In this document: positions 33,743 to 45,466 of the stretch, in pieces
Layout: each line of letters starts with the position of its first letter
Position numbering within the stretch: position 1 is the stretch's first letter
Assembly: GCA_037576195.1 (NCBI GenBank)
Contig: CM075103.1
Span: 18,476,001-18,540,000 of the forward strand
Source: Phytoseiulus persimilis
Lineage: Eukaryota > Arthropoda > Arachnida > Mesostigmata > Phytoseiidae
Length of the DNA stretch: 64,000 nt
Direction of reading: 5' to 3'
Program-made: the position numbers and the translations under genes
The notes under the pieces: generated by a model
What the model was told of the DNA's origin: nothing
Database searches by the model: none
What the model saw: the letters and a program-made list of their open reading frames with translations, nothing else

Positions 33743-34901
33743 TCATGCGTCTTTTGATTTCCCCCCATCCTGTTGTTCTCGGAGACTTGCCGCGTGTGGA
33801 TCCCGCCGGCGTTTCTTCAGCTGTACCTTGCGAAGATCTACCATCAGATCACGCGCTTGGTAGAGCCACTGACCGATCTAGAATCGAAAATTAACGAAAT
33901 CAGCTTCACGAGATGGCTCTGATCGCCGACTGAGCGGTGATCTCATAGAGCTGTGATTTCATCGTGGCTCCTACGCCGAGAATCGTTCCTCCTTACCATG
34001 AAGAGACAGTTGAACAGCAATGGTACCGAGAACACAGTTGAGATGAAAAACCCGTTCGAGTCGAAGTACTGATACTTGCTGAACCTGAAAAAATGGCGGG
34101 GTTCATAACCCAACAGGCTTGAGTAGTATGATGGTGGAAAAAGCAACTCCGGAGTGATGGCGATATGGTCGAGGTATTCCTACGACAACTTCAATCAAGA
34201 AACGAATGAATCTATGGGAATGATGAGATGAGCAAATCAATAAAATCCCGTCGAAACTGTGACTAACTTGTTCCAGTTCATGGCTGCCCACTCGTTGACC
34301 ATGTCGGAGAAGTAGACGAGAGCGAGCATGGTGCTGAAGAGAATCATCTGAACATTGTTCCGCGCTTTCGTGGTCTGGAACCATGCGGAAACATTCAATG
34401 ACTTCGCGAACATGACAATATCCCAGTTCGTTCGAATAATAAATAGAATTCTATGAAGTCGATAGGGGAGAGCGAGCAACGTACCACAGATAAAAATAGC
34501 ATTGCGCAGTGGAAGGCCACGAGTCCTATGATCCAAGGTTCACGAAAATCGACCTGGAATTGATTCACGCCGTGAGCAACTCCTCGCTGTTTCTGTTGCT
34601 ATGCAATCGCTCGGTCATCAGCACTCAGGATACACATCAGAGATTCGTGTTCCCGAGAAACTCTAAAGTTCGGAATTTTCTCGTCGAAGATTTAGTTTTT
34701 GAAGGAATTGATCCGGAGTCGAGGAAATATTCAGGAAAAAAAAACGGAGCACGATCCCTTGAGGAGCGCTTTCATTTGTTCTGCCATCGCATTTACACGG
34801 GACAAATGACCAACCTTGCTGATGATGAGGCCCATGGAGAATTCCGTCGGAATGAACTCTTCGAAGTGAGGCTCTTCGAGTGGTTCTTGATCAGCCATCA
34901 T
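33743..34901 (-). CDS. TMEM18: Transmembrane protein 18
   Basis: Five exons on the minus strand: 34901-34815, 34553-34485, 34374-34268, 34084-33997 and 33868-33743. All are GT/AG-bordered and in phase, giving 158 residues (human 140). The signature phrases of TMEM18 are present: [56 protein letters not shown], and a highly basic tail after the last membrane segment ([10 protein letters not shown]). Three hydrophobic segments are visible, near residues 36-52, 63-80 and 100-117. TMEM18 sits in the inner nuclear membrane with its basic tail reported to bind DNA, and in mammals it is linked to body weight. The start is one of two adjacent ATGs. The gene is head to head with syntaxin-6, 1.1 kb apart. 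Confidence 0.95.
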
Positions 34902-35992
34902 TGAAACGCCTGGAATGAGAGTCGGAGTGAGAGTCCCGACAAGCAAGGATTCAGTTTCCCTTGTCAATCGGTCGTGCGCGCGAATGCGAGGCAGACCGTC
35001 CCCATCGACAAGCCCAGATCCGAGAGGTTTCAGCTCTCTGAGAGCTGAAACTCACCGTCTCGAGTTCTAGGATTTCTAGTGCACCAAACGCCTCGGTCAC
35101 GGGAGCCGACGATTGACGGAATCGGTGATTTCTCCTAGAAGATGTTCAGAACCAGTCGAAACATCAGAGGAAAAACTCGCGTGTGTGTGTGCCAACTCGA
35201 CAACATAACAAGACAGCTCAGGCCGCCGAGTTTAACAACACCGCACGGTTCATCAGCTGGCCGTGCAACGCGCAGCTTGGCGCAGGAAGAATTGAACTGT
35301 CAACGGTTGTAAACAATTATAACCCACCCGTTGAAGCCGAAGGTCAAGCTCGCAGACCACCTCGAATATTTCGTTGACCAGCACGATCAACTGTTCAGCG
35401 GTAGCGTGAACAGAGAGTTTCCTCGAAGATACGGTCTCCTCTCATGTCATCGCTCCCGTCAGTGGTCGCGAACGATTCGAGTTTGACAAGCATTCAAACA
35501 TGGCGCTCTGCCTCCTTCGCAGATGAAGCCGCTCGTACTTTTTCCAGTTTTTCCTCGCTTCGTCCGCAATACTCCATGCTTAAGAGGTACACGCGTGCCA
35601 ATCTGACGTCAGTAGTCCAGTTCGGAGTCTTGCGGATCGTTCCTCGCGGGTGAGGAGCCTCAAAAATTTTCGTTGTCGGAAATTTCGAAAACTGGCGCCA
35701 AAACAAACGCGATTTCTGGGCGCTCTCGAGCTTCTACTCCAGATACGAGAACAGGTCTCCCACCCCCGTCCCTCAGTTATAGTTCTGTTATAATTCGTGT
35801 GAGACTCGCACCGCCCTTAGGTACCGAAGTACCACTCTCAACCCTGGTTGCCGATGAAACACGGGCGAGGGAGATCTGGCGAGTGATGTCATCATCAACA
35901 GCAGTTACACCAGCTCAGTCAGTCGTCCTGCAAATAGACAGCTGGTTCTGAGGGAGTGCGCCTGCTGTTTTAGAGCGGATTGGACAATTGCC
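34902..35992. promoter_or_regulatory. Divergent promoter interval between TMEM18 and syntaxin-6
   Basis: 1.09 kb between two start codons facing away from each other, so both promoters must lie here or in untranslated first exons within it. A GT dinucleotide run sits at about 35181-35190. No coding exon was seen. Whether a single bidirectional promoter serves both genes is inference. Confidence 0.45.
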
Positions 35993-38900
35993 ATGGATGA
36001 CCCGTACCCTGCTTGCAAGGAGTAAGTTGCCCTGTCGGTGCGTTACGCGACACTCGAACGTGACCACTATCACGCTTTCGAAGCGCTCAGGTTAGGCTCG
36101 GACGTACTAGATTCGCAGCAGCTTCTAGCATGTTTCCTTTTGCATTCCAAAGCTTGCTCGAGGCTCCCTGCATTCCCTTGCGGACCTGAGCCCTGCTCGA
36201 TCGGCGGAGCTTGTTTTCTGCCTCGGACGGTTTGGAGAGAACGTGGGGGCTCGCTCTCAGAAAAGTGGACGTCGTTTCCTTGAATGAAATTCCCTCAAAA
36301 TCAGAGCGCCTTCTTCGGTTTTGGACATTGCCTGTTGGTCAACAAACGCTTTCGCAACGAGGCTTTCCTTTCAACTCATGGCAGCCCGAACATGAGCGCT
36401 CTGGCTCATCTTGAACTAATCGAGATCTTCTTCCGAGTTCGTAGGAAACTTCTCCGGGATCGTGGGCTTTCCGCCCCTCGACCGTGTGGTGAAGTTGGAG
36501 CTTTCACCTCTCGTTTGTCTGTTCCGCTCCATGGCTCCTCGAAAACTTTTTTCGTCGTGCTCGCTTTCGCCGACTGTTTCCCCATCTGTCTGATAGGTTT
36601 CTGCGCTGGCACCATGTCTGACTCTCAATCAGCCGGGATCTGTATGATCGCTGATAAGTTCGAGAAGGACTCTCATCGCAAGTAGTTGATCGAGGCGATC
36701 GGTTGGCGGGAAGTGCCTTTAAGGAGAGTTGCCCTCCCTCAATCGATTGTTTTCGCGATCACTGTTGAGTTCTTTATTGTTGTCTGAATAGAGAATTGTG
36801 AAACTCGGGTAATTTTCGCCTTGATCGCGCTGGTGCCTCCGACTGACTACGACAGGAAAGATTGTCGACGAAAGTTTCCAATATTCACACGAAGCTATTT
36901 ATCGAATTGCCACATTCCGTACGAAGTTAGTAGCTCACCTAGACGCTCCAGGGCTAGCTTTGATCGCGGCCGCGGGCGAAAGCAGAGCGAACCAAAAATA
37001 AGACGCTCCTGTCATCAGAGCGGGCCATTAATGCGCTTCACGGTCCGCCAATTGAGAGCCGCACGGGGTTCGAGCCCTCAATGGTGTTCATCTGAGATCT
37101 GGGGATTTATTTCCTTTCATTCGAAATTGGAATCTTGGATTCGGATGATACGCTTGACCAGTCGTTGCTCATGCGATGTTGCCTTCCAATTGCCGTTGTC
37201 ATCGCTTCCTGCTTGTCTTTTTTTCCCTATTTGCTTGAATGCTTCCGCCGACACATGTTACTTAGAGCTCGGAATGCAAGTGAGCAACGGATCCCCCCTT
37301 TCATTCCCGACGACTCTCTCGGGTCGTCAGATGTACGCATTACCCTGTACGCTTCCTAAGACTTCCTGACGTCTGCTCATTACTAATCTATCGCTCCAGG
37401 GATATAAGCCGCGCCTTGGAGAAAAGCCGACTCCTTTACAGCCAGTGGTCTCAGCTTAAGCTTCAGAGCAAATCGAAGGTATAACAATTTAAACTTGGGT
37501 TCCTCATTGGTGGCTGGTTGATTTTCGCGTGAAATTATCACCTAGTCGAACATCCTTCGCGTCCACGTCCTCCTCCCTTAAGTTCTCTAACGGCCACTCT
37601 GCCACGTGTTCCATCGAACGCTCCTAAACGATACTGGAGTATCACCGCTGTTCTGATATAAGATGATTTGCGCGAGGACATACGTCTGAAAAAAATTCTG
37701 TGTATCTATCACATGAATGTCGATCACGATAACAAAAAATTCACTCTCAACAGGAGGAAGTAGAGTGGACTTCGAACGAACTCCGCAACGCACTAAGGTG
37801 AATCATGAGTCTCAACTCTTCGCGTCCCTCCCAGGGAACCAAAGATGGATAATAACGCATTTCCTTTATCCACGCTATCGAAACAAAATGAGTATCCGTT
37901 CGCAATCGCATCTGTCGGCAGGTCCGTCGACTGGGATATCGAAGACCTCGAGGAGACGGTTTCGAATCTGGAGAAGAATATCCGCCGGTATAGATTGACG
38001 CCTGAAGAGGTCCTCGCACGGAAGGAGTTTATCGGAAGTGTCAAAAATGAGGTAATGTGAACGATCGCAGACTTGGGATCCCTGGCAGAGGTCGCTAGGT
38101 CGCCACGGATATTGAGGAAGATCGGAGACGCCAAAACATGCTCAGTCGTTCTTCCCGCAGGTGTATCAGATGAAAGAAGCTGTTCTCGGCTCCGATCCTC
38201 AGAAGAAACCGAAGAAAAAACCACCAGGCATGGTAAGTGGATGCCCTAGTCAGATCGAGTAAGCGTCGGGCGTCCAACGTGGGATCATCAACAACTCACA
38301 ATTCGCGCAAAATACGTCTTGGGGATCGTTGGATTCTCGTTCCGGGAAAATCTTTATCGACACTAGACTCCCGATCAACCCTCCCCAAACTTCCTTATTT
38401 TTCCTTCCATTCAGGCTGCGGGTAAAGTTGCTGCGCGCACATTGACTTTTTCGATTTGTCAGCCTTCATATTGTATCTCAATGCATTCGGGATCGAGTCC
38501 GTGGTTCGCGGCTCGCAGAGGAATCAAGGGCACTGCTGTCAAAGAGTTGGGCAGCCTTATGAGCTGTGAAATGCTAGGAATGCGGACATACTGAGGAATA
38601 TCAAGCCGGAATCCGTTCACCCCGGATGGCTATACTCCGAAAGAAAGTTTTCCCTGTCCTCGGGCCACAAGAGAATCTTCCGATTACATCGTTTCTGAGG
38701 GGGAGAGTTTCCTCCGACATTGTCAGAGTTTACGGAACCGCCCAGACTGATAGAGAGAGAGAATTCGGTTATCCAATCCTCGTGATGCGGGAAAGAACAC
38801 CAAGATGCACTTTGAACGCCTAACCAACTTCTCTTGACAGGATCTTTTCGGACGGAGCGCTGGAGCGGGCTATACCTCACTCCGTAACGAGGAATCTCCG

Positions 38901-39469
38901 GAACACCGAATCATGGCGGGACGCGCCGCTCAGATCCAACGTGGCCTCGTGAATCAGCAAGAACACGAGTTGGACCAAATTCACACAACTGTCGGCACAC
39001 TCAAGGTAGAGCACGGCATTCCTAGGTCGAAAACTCAAGCAAGTAGTACCTGAAAACTTAAGATGGACTGCGGGACTCTGAGGAGAAGGCTGACGCTCGC
39101 AGTACGGAACACGATTGAACCTCGCGCTACTCATTGCAGGTGATGTCTAAACAGATAAATACCGAGCTGGACGAACAAAACATGATGCTTGACGACCTGG
39201 GGAACGACATCGAATCGACGCAGAATAAAGTAGATATCGCTCTCAAGAAGATGGCGAAGGTGAGTGCCGTTCAATCAATCAAGGAAGACTTCGCGCTGAA
39301 CTCACTGAGAAACTTTCTGCTTCTCCAATCTCACCCGAATCGTTGGGCTGAAGGATCTACCTTCTTGTTACAGGTGTTGAACATGTCAAATGACCGACGA
39401 CAGTGGTTCGCGATCATAGTGCTGACCTGTATTCTCGTTTTCGTCATAACGCTACTCATAGTTCTCTAG
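35993..39469 (+). CDS. STX6: Syntaxin-6/10-type Qc-SNARE
   Basis: Eight exons: 35993-36021, 37400-37478, 37754-37797, 37922-38051, 38161-38232, 38841-39005, 39140-39259 and 39374-39469. All are GT/AG and in phase, giving 244 residues (human STX6 255). The N-terminal syntaxin-6 bundle is seen in MDDPYPACKEDISRALEKSR and in EEVEWTSNELRNALRSVDWD, followed by IEDLEETV. A lysine-rich linker (DPQKKPKKKPPGM) comes next. The SNARE motif spans about residues 166-213, with the zero-layer glutamine in ELDEQNMMLDDLG. The C-terminal anchor is one hydrophobic helix (FAIIVLTCILVFVITLLIVL) right after NMSNDRRQW, a syntaxin-6 signature. It acts in endosome to trans-Golgi fusion. The 29-base first exon is short, but its phase and similarity to human MEDPFF support it. 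Confidence 0.95.
36022..37399 (+). other. Syntaxin-6 intron 1 (1.4 kb)
   Basis: Donor GTAAGT next to 36021, acceptor GCTCCAG before 37400. The open frames inside it have no protein-like features. Confidence 0.6.
38233..38840 (+). other. Syntaxin-6 intron 5 (608 bases)
   Basis: Donor GTAAGT, acceptor CTTGACAG. Flanking exons join in phase 0. A second acceptor-like site (TTCATTCAG, ~38415) leads into a frame without family similarity, so I do not use it. Confidence 0.55.
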
Positions 39470-42400
39470 ATGATCCGGGAGGGGTGATGTAACGGTCGAC
39501 GTTTGGCGGCGGCGGCTCGCACCCCGGAACCGATTATACTCAAAGCCGAAGTTGTCGACATCTGTCGCCGTGATCGATAGCCAATGATTTTCCCGTAGTT
39601 CGCGTACTTTAGTTGACGTTTTCATTTTCTGCAGAGTTTATTCACGAGGTTTACGAGAGCACTCACACGAGTGCACGTATAAGCGCCGTCACCCAAACAC
39701 GTATTAACGGAAGCATGCGACTTGCACATATGTTCTTCACCGAGAAAGACGATGAGGCTGAGCGGCAAGTTTCAGATCTTGAGCTGAGCTTGGGCTGCAA
39801 ACGGCCAGCCAACACCACGTGATTCGTTCAGCTTTTTATACCAAACCGGTACCCTGCTCGGTCAGTTCCGAGCTCTTCAATTCTATAGAATATTGACGAG
39901 GAAGACTTGCTAAGGTCGGAACATCTGCCATCTCGTTTTCGACTCGCAAAACGGATTCCGAATTCGCTACAGAAACTCGTCCTTGAATCTCGATTTCCGT
40001 GGTGGAGACAATACTTTGTTTTCGTATCCCTTCCAGTCGTTCTGACCGTATTCGGCCATCTTATCTCATTTTCCCTCTCAGTATTCGTTCTCCCATCGAT
40101 TGGTTCGCTAGACCAGTCCTCTATTTTTCGAGTGATTCGGGTTGTGAGTAGGTCTAGACCACAGCAGCCTTTCAAGGATTAACTGCTCACGAATCGAGCG
40201 CAGTTCATGCCGAGTACATTTGAAGAGACAGCCGGCAGCAATGGGGTTCGGACAAAGATGTTAAACTATACATTGGGGCATGATCTTGGGCACGACTTGT
40301 TCCCAGCGCTCAACACTGACTATGGTTGGGAAGTGTTTGCCATCTCGGAGGAGTGGCCCTTGTTCCGTCCCTCCGAGGATTTATTCCCGCTGGAAGCCAT
40401 CTCTGACGTCGATATTAGAACTCCAATAACTGCTACGACGGCCGTCTCGGAAGCATACATAATTTCTCGCCGATTTAGGCTTCTACGGTCATTCCATAAA
40501 CCGGAAAATCGCTTGTGCAACATGCGGGATTCTTTCACAGGAAATGCAACTCTTTGTAGGAATAATGAGTTCGGATAGTTGATTGTAGCATTCCACCGTA
40601 TAATTCATTCCCTGATTGAATGTTAAAGAAGAGATTCACTCAAACGAACAGGAGGGACTGGCGGTCCTCGAGAGAGATATACGATAAATTTGAAATACAC
40701 ATTGAACATGACAGTTCGCCATTTTTCTCACAGAATCCTCTGTACGACGCGAATCAGCACTCGGCTCCGGTCCAGAAGCATGCGCATGCAAGTTCCGATC
40801 CCCAAATGCCCTCTGCTCACATTGATCATCAGGGCATCTGAGAGTATGCCTAATCCGATACTGACGACGGGGGTGGGAGCTCTGGTGTTTTATCAATCGG
40901 AATTTCACTGCATACCTTGAGATGCTCTAGGTTCTGTTCTGTCTCCGAAGTTTTTTATTATTCCAGCATGTGAAAATGGTGTAAGCGGGGAGGATTACAT
41001 ACAGGCTGAGATACCCTGAAACTTTTCCAGCAGCGCCTATTGCTACTGCCATGAGTTCTGGGGGGATAGTCTCGGGATCGACGAATTTCCAAAAAAGTTT
41101 TTTCCTTCGAAATTGTGGAGTTAGGTGTCACATGTCAGGAGTCAGAAGGGTCTGAACTCCGCCTCGTTTGTTTTTCCGAGGAATCCGTGAATATTGTTAT
41201 TCCGGCTGTGTCTTCTCCGGCAGAACTCGAAACCCTGTACACCACTGCTCTGTCTGAGTTCGATCAGGACCATGCAGAGTTCGCAAAAACATTTTGCGAA
41301 AACGTCAAACTGGTCGTCAAGGTCTTCATACACCCCAGCTTCCTGCTCAGATGTCATGCATTGTACACACAGCTCATTGGAGGATCCCGAACTGGTCGGA
41401 GCTGGGCAGCCGGAAAGCACAGGCGGTTCCGATGGTGGAGATCGCATGAGCGCAGAGTCGCACGATTTCCAGAAAGTGAGCAGTTGAGAACCGAAGGAAG
41501 CTAGACCTGGGGCTCGAAAATTCGCGACTTGAAAATGCCACTTTGCATGGGCATTCGCAACATCGTATTCAGGGCGTTTCAAGCTTCCGTCGGTGCTTCA
41601 GGGCTCCGTCTCGATCAAAATCACAAGTGACCAGTCCTTCACACGTGCACCTCACCCCCACGAAACGAATCCGGAGTGCACTTTTGGGCGCATGCTCATG
41701 AACGCATGAGGTAGGGCTTCACGGATTCTCGAGCAGCGCTGTCATCGCGTGAAGCTGCGCTCCCCGTAGAGGATGGAAGAGAGAACTTCTTACGTTGAGG
41801 CGTTTCTGCTTGTGGTCGCTCAGCGCTATCCAGAAGTCAATATCGCGAGATTTACTTGAGTGGAACCATTTTATCAAGAGGACGGCGGTCTTCAGAGCAA
41901 GCAAAAGTGCTGCTCCATTCTAGTCATCGTGCCACTCGCATCATTATATACAAGCGAAGGGAGCATGCTTCGCCGCCCCCTCCCCTTCCCCGGTTCACAA
42001 CTACTTTTGAAAGGGGAAGGCTGGGGACTATACAGTGAGCTCGATGAAGTCTCCGCGGTTGTGTCCGGAATCACGCTGTTCTCTCTGGACCTTTTATCGA
42101 ATCCCCGACCCCGCTCCGAACTTTCCAAAGTTCCGCGAGAATGTTGGGGACTCTGGATGCCATTCAAATCCCCACTCGGGAGGCCTCAGGTCCGCTCGGT
42201 CAGAAGTGCTCACGTAGAACCGGCTTCCCGCGGAATAGAAATGTTAGACCATTGAATCAGTGATATGTTGACTCCCAATGCCGGACCAAAGTTCGAAGAA
42301 TGTCTCTGATCTTAACAGCTTCCCAACGGTGGAAAATCCCCTCGAAGAAAATCATAATTCGGGGTGGTAACACTGAAATGCTGTTCTCGACACCATCGTG

Positions 42401-43279
42401 GTTAGCACAGGATCCGAAAACCGTAGGTTCCGGAGGCTTCGATCGATAGCGCGCTCCTTTAAGCCACGGAGGATGCGCCCGAGAGGGAGATTCGCAATAC
42501 TGTACTCACTCCCGAATGCGACTGCTCGCCTACGGACTCTCCGAAGATCGCGATCCCTCGCTGGTCGGAATGGTTGGGTGTCCACTTTAATAGAATGTGA
42601 GAAATGGTTTCGCGCTCCTCCGTGCCAGATCTCGTCGACTGTGGATTTGCTGCAAAACCTCTGCAGAGAGCTCTTGTTTGTTCCGTCCTGTCCCGGTGGG
42701 AGATGAGCTTCTCCGAGTGTCGATGCCATAAAATTTATTCGGTATTTCCTCGACGGCGATCTCGGAAGGTGTCCAACTCGACTTCGAATCTCGAGCGGGC
42801 TCCCAGATGTTGACACTCTCCTCGCGAAATCCACAGTTTCTCCATAGTTCGACTCTCGAAAAGAGCTTCAGTCTGAGGGCTGTACAGTTCCGATTCGAAG
42901 TTCAAGTCGAGAGCAATATCGAAACCGCAGGAAGTGTTGCGATTTCCCCGAGAGGACGTAGTGTGGTCGTGACAGCGCTTGCGAAACTTGAGAATTACCA
43001 AACGATTGGGGGCGTTGCGGCAACCGCATGATACGGCGTCCTCAATCGAAGCCGCAAACGTGTTTCCCTAGAGAAAACCGAGCAATTCCTGTGCTCCTCC
43101 CATTTTCCGGGTGGAGGGAAGAATAGACAGAAGATCTACGACAACGAATTCCCGATGCGATCCGTGAAGGAGGAAGGTCCTCGTCACTATCGTTCTAGGA
43201 AGCGCCCGAACAGCCTTCCACATGGAGCTCCCGAAATACCTTCGATTGCAACCCGCGAATCCTCTGCGTTCTCTACTTT
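39470..43279. other. Intergenic region downstream of syntaxin-6, one exon-like block
   Basis: No recognised gene. On the plus strand 41351-41475 looks like an internal exon: a pyrimidine-rich acceptor (CAGCTTCCTGCTCAG), an acidic open frame (SLEDPELVGAGQPESTGGSD) and a donor AAA|GTGAGC. A minus-strand frame at 41719-41904 contains DIDFWIALSDHKQKRLN before GTAAGA. Neither links to further exons that I could find. The 123-codon frame at 40207-40578 has no recognisable domain. Confidence 0.3.
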
Positions 43280-43292
43280 AGACTCAGGAACT
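43280..43292. repeat. Left target-site duplication of SINE copy 1
   Basis: AGACTCAGGAACT, repeated exactly at 43567-43579 on the other side of the element. Confidence 0.8.
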
Positions 43293-43566
43293 TTAGACCC
43301 AAGGCGTGTGGCATAAACCAACGCCTTGGGTGCCACGCTAAGCTAGCAATCGCGGGTTCGATCCCCGGCCGGGACAACAAAATTTCTTACGTGGTAAAAA
43401 AAAAAGATTTAATTTACATCAGAATTAAATCTGAACCATCTTAAGACCCAAGCCCACCGCCCGCAATGGGATTTGCGAGGCGATAGGGAGTGTTACTGAA
43501 GCAATACCGAAAGGTGATTCCGGGACACTTCTGAGGGCTGGCTGAGAGGTTCAGCCGAAAACAGAG
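43293..43566 (+). mobile_element. tRNA-derived SINE, full-length copy 1
   Basis: A 274-base element flanked by a perfect 13-base direct repeat. Its 5' part is tRNA-like: an A-box-like TGGCATAAACC at about 43309-43319 and a perfect B box GGTTCGATCCC at 43355-43365, ending CCGGGAC like an acceptor stem. This is an internal Pol III promoter. A hairpin with arms ACCCAAGGCG/CGCCTTGGGT lies in the head. The body begins GTGGTAAAAA, has a second hairpin (AGATTTAATT/AATTAAATCT), and ends GGTTCAGCCGAAAACAGAG. The body recurs at 56104 and 58235. There is no poly-A tail; the fixed 3' end suggests mobilisation through a partner LINE with the same tail (inference). Confidence 0.85.
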
Positions 43567-43579
43567 AGACTCAGGAACT

Positions 43580-45466
43580 ACGGAGGAAATCTCGGATCGA
43601 GGAACGGACGATGATGAATTCATTTCTCGCTGTCCGCCGTCCAAAACGGGTGATGGAACGATACGTACAACGATCTCGTGTTTTCACACTGAGATTCCCA
43701 TCCAGAGACGAAGGAGCAGTTCTGTGGCTCTTCGTCATTCATCGAACGAGATCCATCAAGACTTGTAACCAGGCTCTGTCCTGAACCTTCTTGAAGCTAA
43801 GCCGACTCAGCTCAGGGTTCCGTCAAAAACTCCGGGAGGAGCCTGTATCTAGTTTTGGATGAACCCTGATCTCTGTTTGCCCGCCCAAAACCCGGATCTT
43901 CAACTCCTCCGATGACCGCGAAAATCGTTCTATTCAATCGTGGATGAACACGGAGGGATCTGGTTCAGAGAGGAACGGGCATCGGTTTAGATCATCACCG
44001 ACACCACGCCCAGCGCGGTATCGAGTCCGGAGATATCCGGGAGTTGGAGGCTGTGCTACAGATTTATGTATCGACTGAGGCAGTTAGGTCGTGACGAGAC
44101 TGATAAGCGAATGACCAGAGTTCGCTAGTCAATGGAGCCTGGGACCTAGCTCCGAAAGAATGGATCAGTTGCTCAAGAACGAGGTTCTCGGTGAAAGTTA
44201 GCCATTCCATTGGATCAGTCCAAAGCAGAGCCGCAAAACAATCTACCATCACAAACAACACGATTCTCCGGTGCAGCGGATGCAAGACATCTTCACGCGA
44301 GAGTCCTGTAGTATCCTCAATCCTACAGCCCTGGTTTTTCTTCTACCATCGAAATGTCGCAGGAGTTAAGGCCGGATAGGTTGCCTGGTGTTGGGCATTC
44401 TGAATGTCTATAAGCTCAGTTTCTTTCTCTCAGCTCTCGTTCGTTCGCTCCTCAGACGGAGTCCCGGCTTCATTCAACCGGGACTGAATTTGTTGCAACT
44501 CAGCGAGAACCTCCTGATTTTGAGGGTTTTCGGAGGAAACATCGAAGCGGGAAAGCGACGCTGATGCGGGGATCATAATAAGCAAAGAGCGCACAAAAGA
44601 CTTGTCGGCCAAAAGTCACCAGGAGTTGATATCGACTCAGGAACCGTTTGCGCCCGTTGGCCGAACTCCTCGTGGGACATTTTAAAAGAGAATTTTCAGG
44701 AAACATCCGGTTATGTATTTTCCGTGCTCGCCATCGCGAACGTCACCCCTCTTCATGCTGCATTCGAAGACGTCGCAGATGGACCCGTGGGACTTACATC
44801 TTGGGAGGTATCGCGAAATTTCCTGCTCCATGTCTGACCTGACCGCTGAAATTTCCCTTTTTCATCGATTCGCAGAATATTTTGAGAAGTGCCAATATAT
44901 GGTCCATCCGATCGTGAGCTCCTATGTTGAGTTGCCCGTATCTGTCGAAGTGAGCTATTCCCTAGTTTCGCTCAGGAAACATATGAGTTCCCCGCCTTGC
45001 GAATGACCGTGAGTGTATAGATGACATGATTTCGAAATAGAGGAACCAAGCTTGATCCTCGGAAGTCATACCGCGGGACCCAGAATGTCTGTTGTTTTTT
45101 TCCGATCTCAATCAGCTCAACTTCACCCAGGCGTACCGACGGATCGCTCAAAAATTACGGAGAACACTGAAGAGATAGGAAAAGATCTCGGTCCCGCTGC
45201 ATAAGTTTTTTTTCCGTATCTACACGTATTTTTGGTTCGGTGCAAGCTTTTCCCCCACACCACAGACTCTGCGAAAGGAATCGGGGCGGAGGGAACGCGA
45301 GGTCCTCTTGTACGTTCTTAAAATTCGCTGGTCCCCTCTTTTGGAAAACTCGATCTAAGATTTTCCGATTGAACGCAGTCGACCATTCATGGAAAAAGGT
45401 GCTGCCTTTTAGCTGGAACTCGACCCTCAATAAGTATCGTAGAGCGAAATACTGTAGCCGAAGTTT
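43580..45466. other. Intergenic region, no gene recognised
   Basis: Short open frames only, on both strands. None has motifs, splice partners or protein-like composition that I can support. Confidence 0.35.

Noticed and set aside
38416..38500. An extra syntaxin-6 exon after TTCATTCAG
   Set aside because: The joined frame has no similarity to the family, and skipping it gives an in-phase protein of the expected length.
40207..40578. 123-codon plus-strand frame containing LGHDLGHDLF
   Set aside because: No recognisable domain, no splice context and no neighbouring coding block; most likely chance.
41770..41904. ATG7 N-terminal exon on the minus strand (DIDFWIALSDHKQKRLN against the ATG7 pattern DvgFWheLt.kKLN)
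   Set aside because: The resemblance is one short phrase, and no other ATG7 segment is present on that strand nearby.
43303..43375. A functional tRNA gene
   Set aside because: The B box is perfect, but the 5' acceptor strand does not pair with CCGGGAC and the anticodon arm is not canonical. It is the head of a SINE flanked by target duplications.
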